From the NCBI GenBank assembly GCA_023415595.1, contig JAEZJW010000055.1:1-6757 (forward strand): 6,757 nt of DNA, given 5' to 3'. A program made the translations under genes and the position numbers. This document shows positions 6,337-6,757 of this stretch, piece after piece. This DNA comes from Bacillota bacterium. GTDB lineage: Bacteria > Bacillota > Clostridia > Lachnospirales > Lachnospiraceae. A model generated the notes under the pieces. That model did not search any database, was not told where the DNA came from, and saw only the letters and a program-made list of their open reading frames with translations. Each line of letters begins with the position of its first letter. The first letter of the stretch is position 1.

Positions 6337-6365
6337 ATTATACACTCTAAGGTCAGAGGTGTCAA
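6337..6365 (-). promoter_or_regulatory. Consensus vegetative promoter of the aroF operon
   Basis: On the minus strand TTGACA (6365-6360) and TATAAT (6342-6337) are separated by exactly 17 bp. Both boxes match the sigma-70/sigma-A consensus at every position. Transcription should start near 6330, giving a leader of about 140 nt before aroF. The spacer contains an imperfect dyad, ACACTCT (6342-6348) against AGA-G-GTGT (6355-6362), placed where a repressor could block polymerase. The regulator is unknown. Confidence 0.9.
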
Positions 6366-6376
6366 TACTCTATTGC

Positions 6377-6400
6377 TTTAAAGTGTAACGGTTTAAAGTG
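6377..6400. repeat. Pair of TTTAAAGTG direct repeats upstream of aroF promoter
   Basis: TTTAAAGTG occurs at 6377-6385 and 6392-6400, with a period of 15 bp. The pair starts 12 bp upstream of the aroF -35 box and lies between the divergent aroF and EF-G-like promoters. Position and repetition suggest a protein-binding site, but the 15-bp period is not a whole number of helical turns and the regulator is unknown. Confidence 0.35.
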
Positions 6401-6437
6401 CGAAACAAAGAAGTTTGTTAATATTTACATAAAACTA

Positions 6438-6466
6438 TTGTAAAAGTGGACTACCTCTAGTAAAAT
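6438..6466 (+). promoter_or_regulatory. Probable promoter of the EF-G-like gene
   Basis: TTGTAA (6438-6443) and TAAAAT (6461-6466) are 17 bp apart, matching the vegetative consensus at 4 and 5 of 6 positions. It points away from the aroF promoter. Start of transcription would fall near 6473, giving a 5' untranslated region of about 180 nt rich in hairpins. Confidence 0.6.
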
Positions 6467-6479
6467 ATACTAAGAGGTA
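6452..6479. promoter_or_regulatory. Operator-like dyad over the EF-G-like -10 box
   Basis: TACCTCTAGTA (6452-6462) is the reverse complement of TACT-AGAGGTA (6468-6479) apart from one extra A at 6472, giving 11 matched pairs around a 5-bp AT centre. The dyad covers the proposed -10 box (6461-6466) and likely start site, the classical position for a repressor operator. No regulator gene is in the window. Confidence 0.45.
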
Positions 6480-6507
6480 ATTTTGGGAAGTGGGCTAAAT
6501 TAAACCC

Positions 6508-6553
6508 AGAAATATAAATATGAATTTCCAATGTAATTCATATTTATATTTCT
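6508..6553. repeat. 19-bp perfect AT-rich inverted repeat
   Basis: AGAAATATAAATATGAATT (6508-6526) is exactly inverted at 6535-6553 around an 8-nt loop. It lies in the predicted leader of the EF-G-like gene. Being almost all A-T and lacking a downstream U-tract, it is not a standard terminator. A shorter TGGG/CCCA hairpin (6491-6494 with 6505-6508) stands directly before it. Confidence 0.75.
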
Positions 6554-6555
6554 AA

Positions 6556-6609
6556 TGTCTCGCACTATTTATGCGAGACAATTGTCTCGCACTATTTATG
6601 TGAGACAAT
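6556..6609. repeat. Two tandem 27-bp palindromic repeats
   Basis: The unit begins TGTCTCGCACTATTTATG and ends GAGACAAT; it occurs twice with no spacer, at 6556-6582 and 6583-6609, differing clearly at 6574 versus 6601 (C versus T) and at the first base. Each copy folds on itself: 9 perfect pairs (6556-6564 with 6572-6580) and 11 pairs with one G-U (6581-6591 with 6599-6609), both around loop CTATTTA. Across the junction, TGCGAGACAATTGTCTCGCA (6572-6591) is a perfect 20-bp palindrome. The C-to-T change keeps pairing as G-U in RNA. The pair ends 28 bp before the AGGAGG of the EF-G-like gene, so it may be an RNA control structure, a binding-site array, or a duplicated repetitive palindrome. Confidence 0.8.
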
Positions 6610-6651
6610 TCTCCCTACTACTTACTATATCATGTATAGGAGGAAATCAAT

Positions 6652-6757
6652 ATGAATGTTTATACTTCAGAAAAGATTCGCAATGTTGTTTTGTTAGGCC
6701 ACGGAAGCTGTGGCAAGACTACTTTGGTCGAAGCCATGGCGTATACGACAGGTGTTA
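6652..6757 (+). CDS. EF-G-like translation GTPase, N-terminal fragment
   Basis: Only the first 35 codons are inside the window; the frame is open at the edge. The peptide begins MNVYTSEKIRNVVLLGHG and continues into the P-loop GHGSCGKT (16-23), followed by TLVEAMAYTTGV. This layout matches the GTP-binding start of the elongation factor G superfamily. The GHGxxGKT loop resembles the EF-G-II/FusA2-type paralogues rather than canonical EF-G, which has AHIDAGKT. It would be a cytosolic, ribosome-associated GTPase, but the exact role of such paralogues varies and the rest is not visible. ATG at 6652 is firmly placed by AGGAGG (6638-6643), 8 nt upstream. The gene is divergent from aroF and has its own promoter region and a structured leader of about 180 nt. 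Confidence 0.88.
   Translation, partial: MNVYTSEKIRNVVLLGHGSCGKTTLVEAMAYTTGV

Noticed and set aside
6508..6553. Intrinsic terminator at the 19-bp inverted repeat.
   Set aside because: The stem is almost entirely A-T with no GC-rich base and no U-tract after it, and there is no gene upstream on the plus strand that needs a terminator here.
6556..6609. CRISPR-like repeats.
   Set aside because: Only two units, directly abutting with no spacer between them, each self-palindromic, and no cas gene nearby. This is a tandem palindrome, not a CRISPR array.

Overview
The window looks like a chromosomal segment of a Gram-positive, low-to-moderate GC anaerobe of the Clostridia, most likely a Lachnospiraceae member (clostridial cluster XIVa). 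The reasons are a Firmicutes-style tyrosine T-box, strong AGGAGG-type ribosome binding sites, a class II EPSP synthase, a type I-beta DAHP synthase, and the aroF-tyrA-aroA gene order. The lineage is inferred from gene types and style, not from a search.

Layout. Positions 1-333 hold a T-box leader with a UAC (Tyr) specifier and an intrinsic terminator. Positions 337-480 hold a compact, highly structured non-coding element of unknown origin, followed by tyrS (565-1812, plus strand). A bidirectional terminator (1921-1950) separates tyrS from a convergent minus-strand set. Read in its own direction, that set is a consensus promoter (6365-6337), a structured leader, aroF (6187-5174), tyrA (5046-3913), aroA (3774-2446) and a small GNAT acetyltransferase (2428-1973). 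No convincing terminator lies inside it, so it reads as one operon. From about 6438 a divergent plus-strand promoter region with several palindromes leads to the first 35 codons of an EF-G-like GTPase, cut by the window end.

How the genes work together. AroF makes DAHP, the first committed shikimate-pathway intermediate. AroA makes EPSP later in the same pathway. TyrA turns prephenate toward tyrosine. TyrS loads tyrosine onto tRNA-Tyr, and its own T-box senses uncharged tRNA-Tyr. The segment is therefore centred on tyrosine supply and use, with two visible control layers: tRNA sensing at tyrS, and probable allosteric control of AroF (N-terminal ferredoxin-like domain) and TyrA (C-terminal ACT domain). 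The GNAT protein has no evident place in this pathway.

The genes themselves are ordinary. The less explained content is in the non-coding DNA: the element inside the tyrS leader, the inverted-repeat element between the aroF promoter and gene, the dyads overlapping two divergent promoters, and the pair of 27-bp palindromic repeats before the EF-G-like gene. I found no mobile-element gene, CRISPR array, rRNA or tRNA, and no clear evidence of a wholly new multi-gene system.
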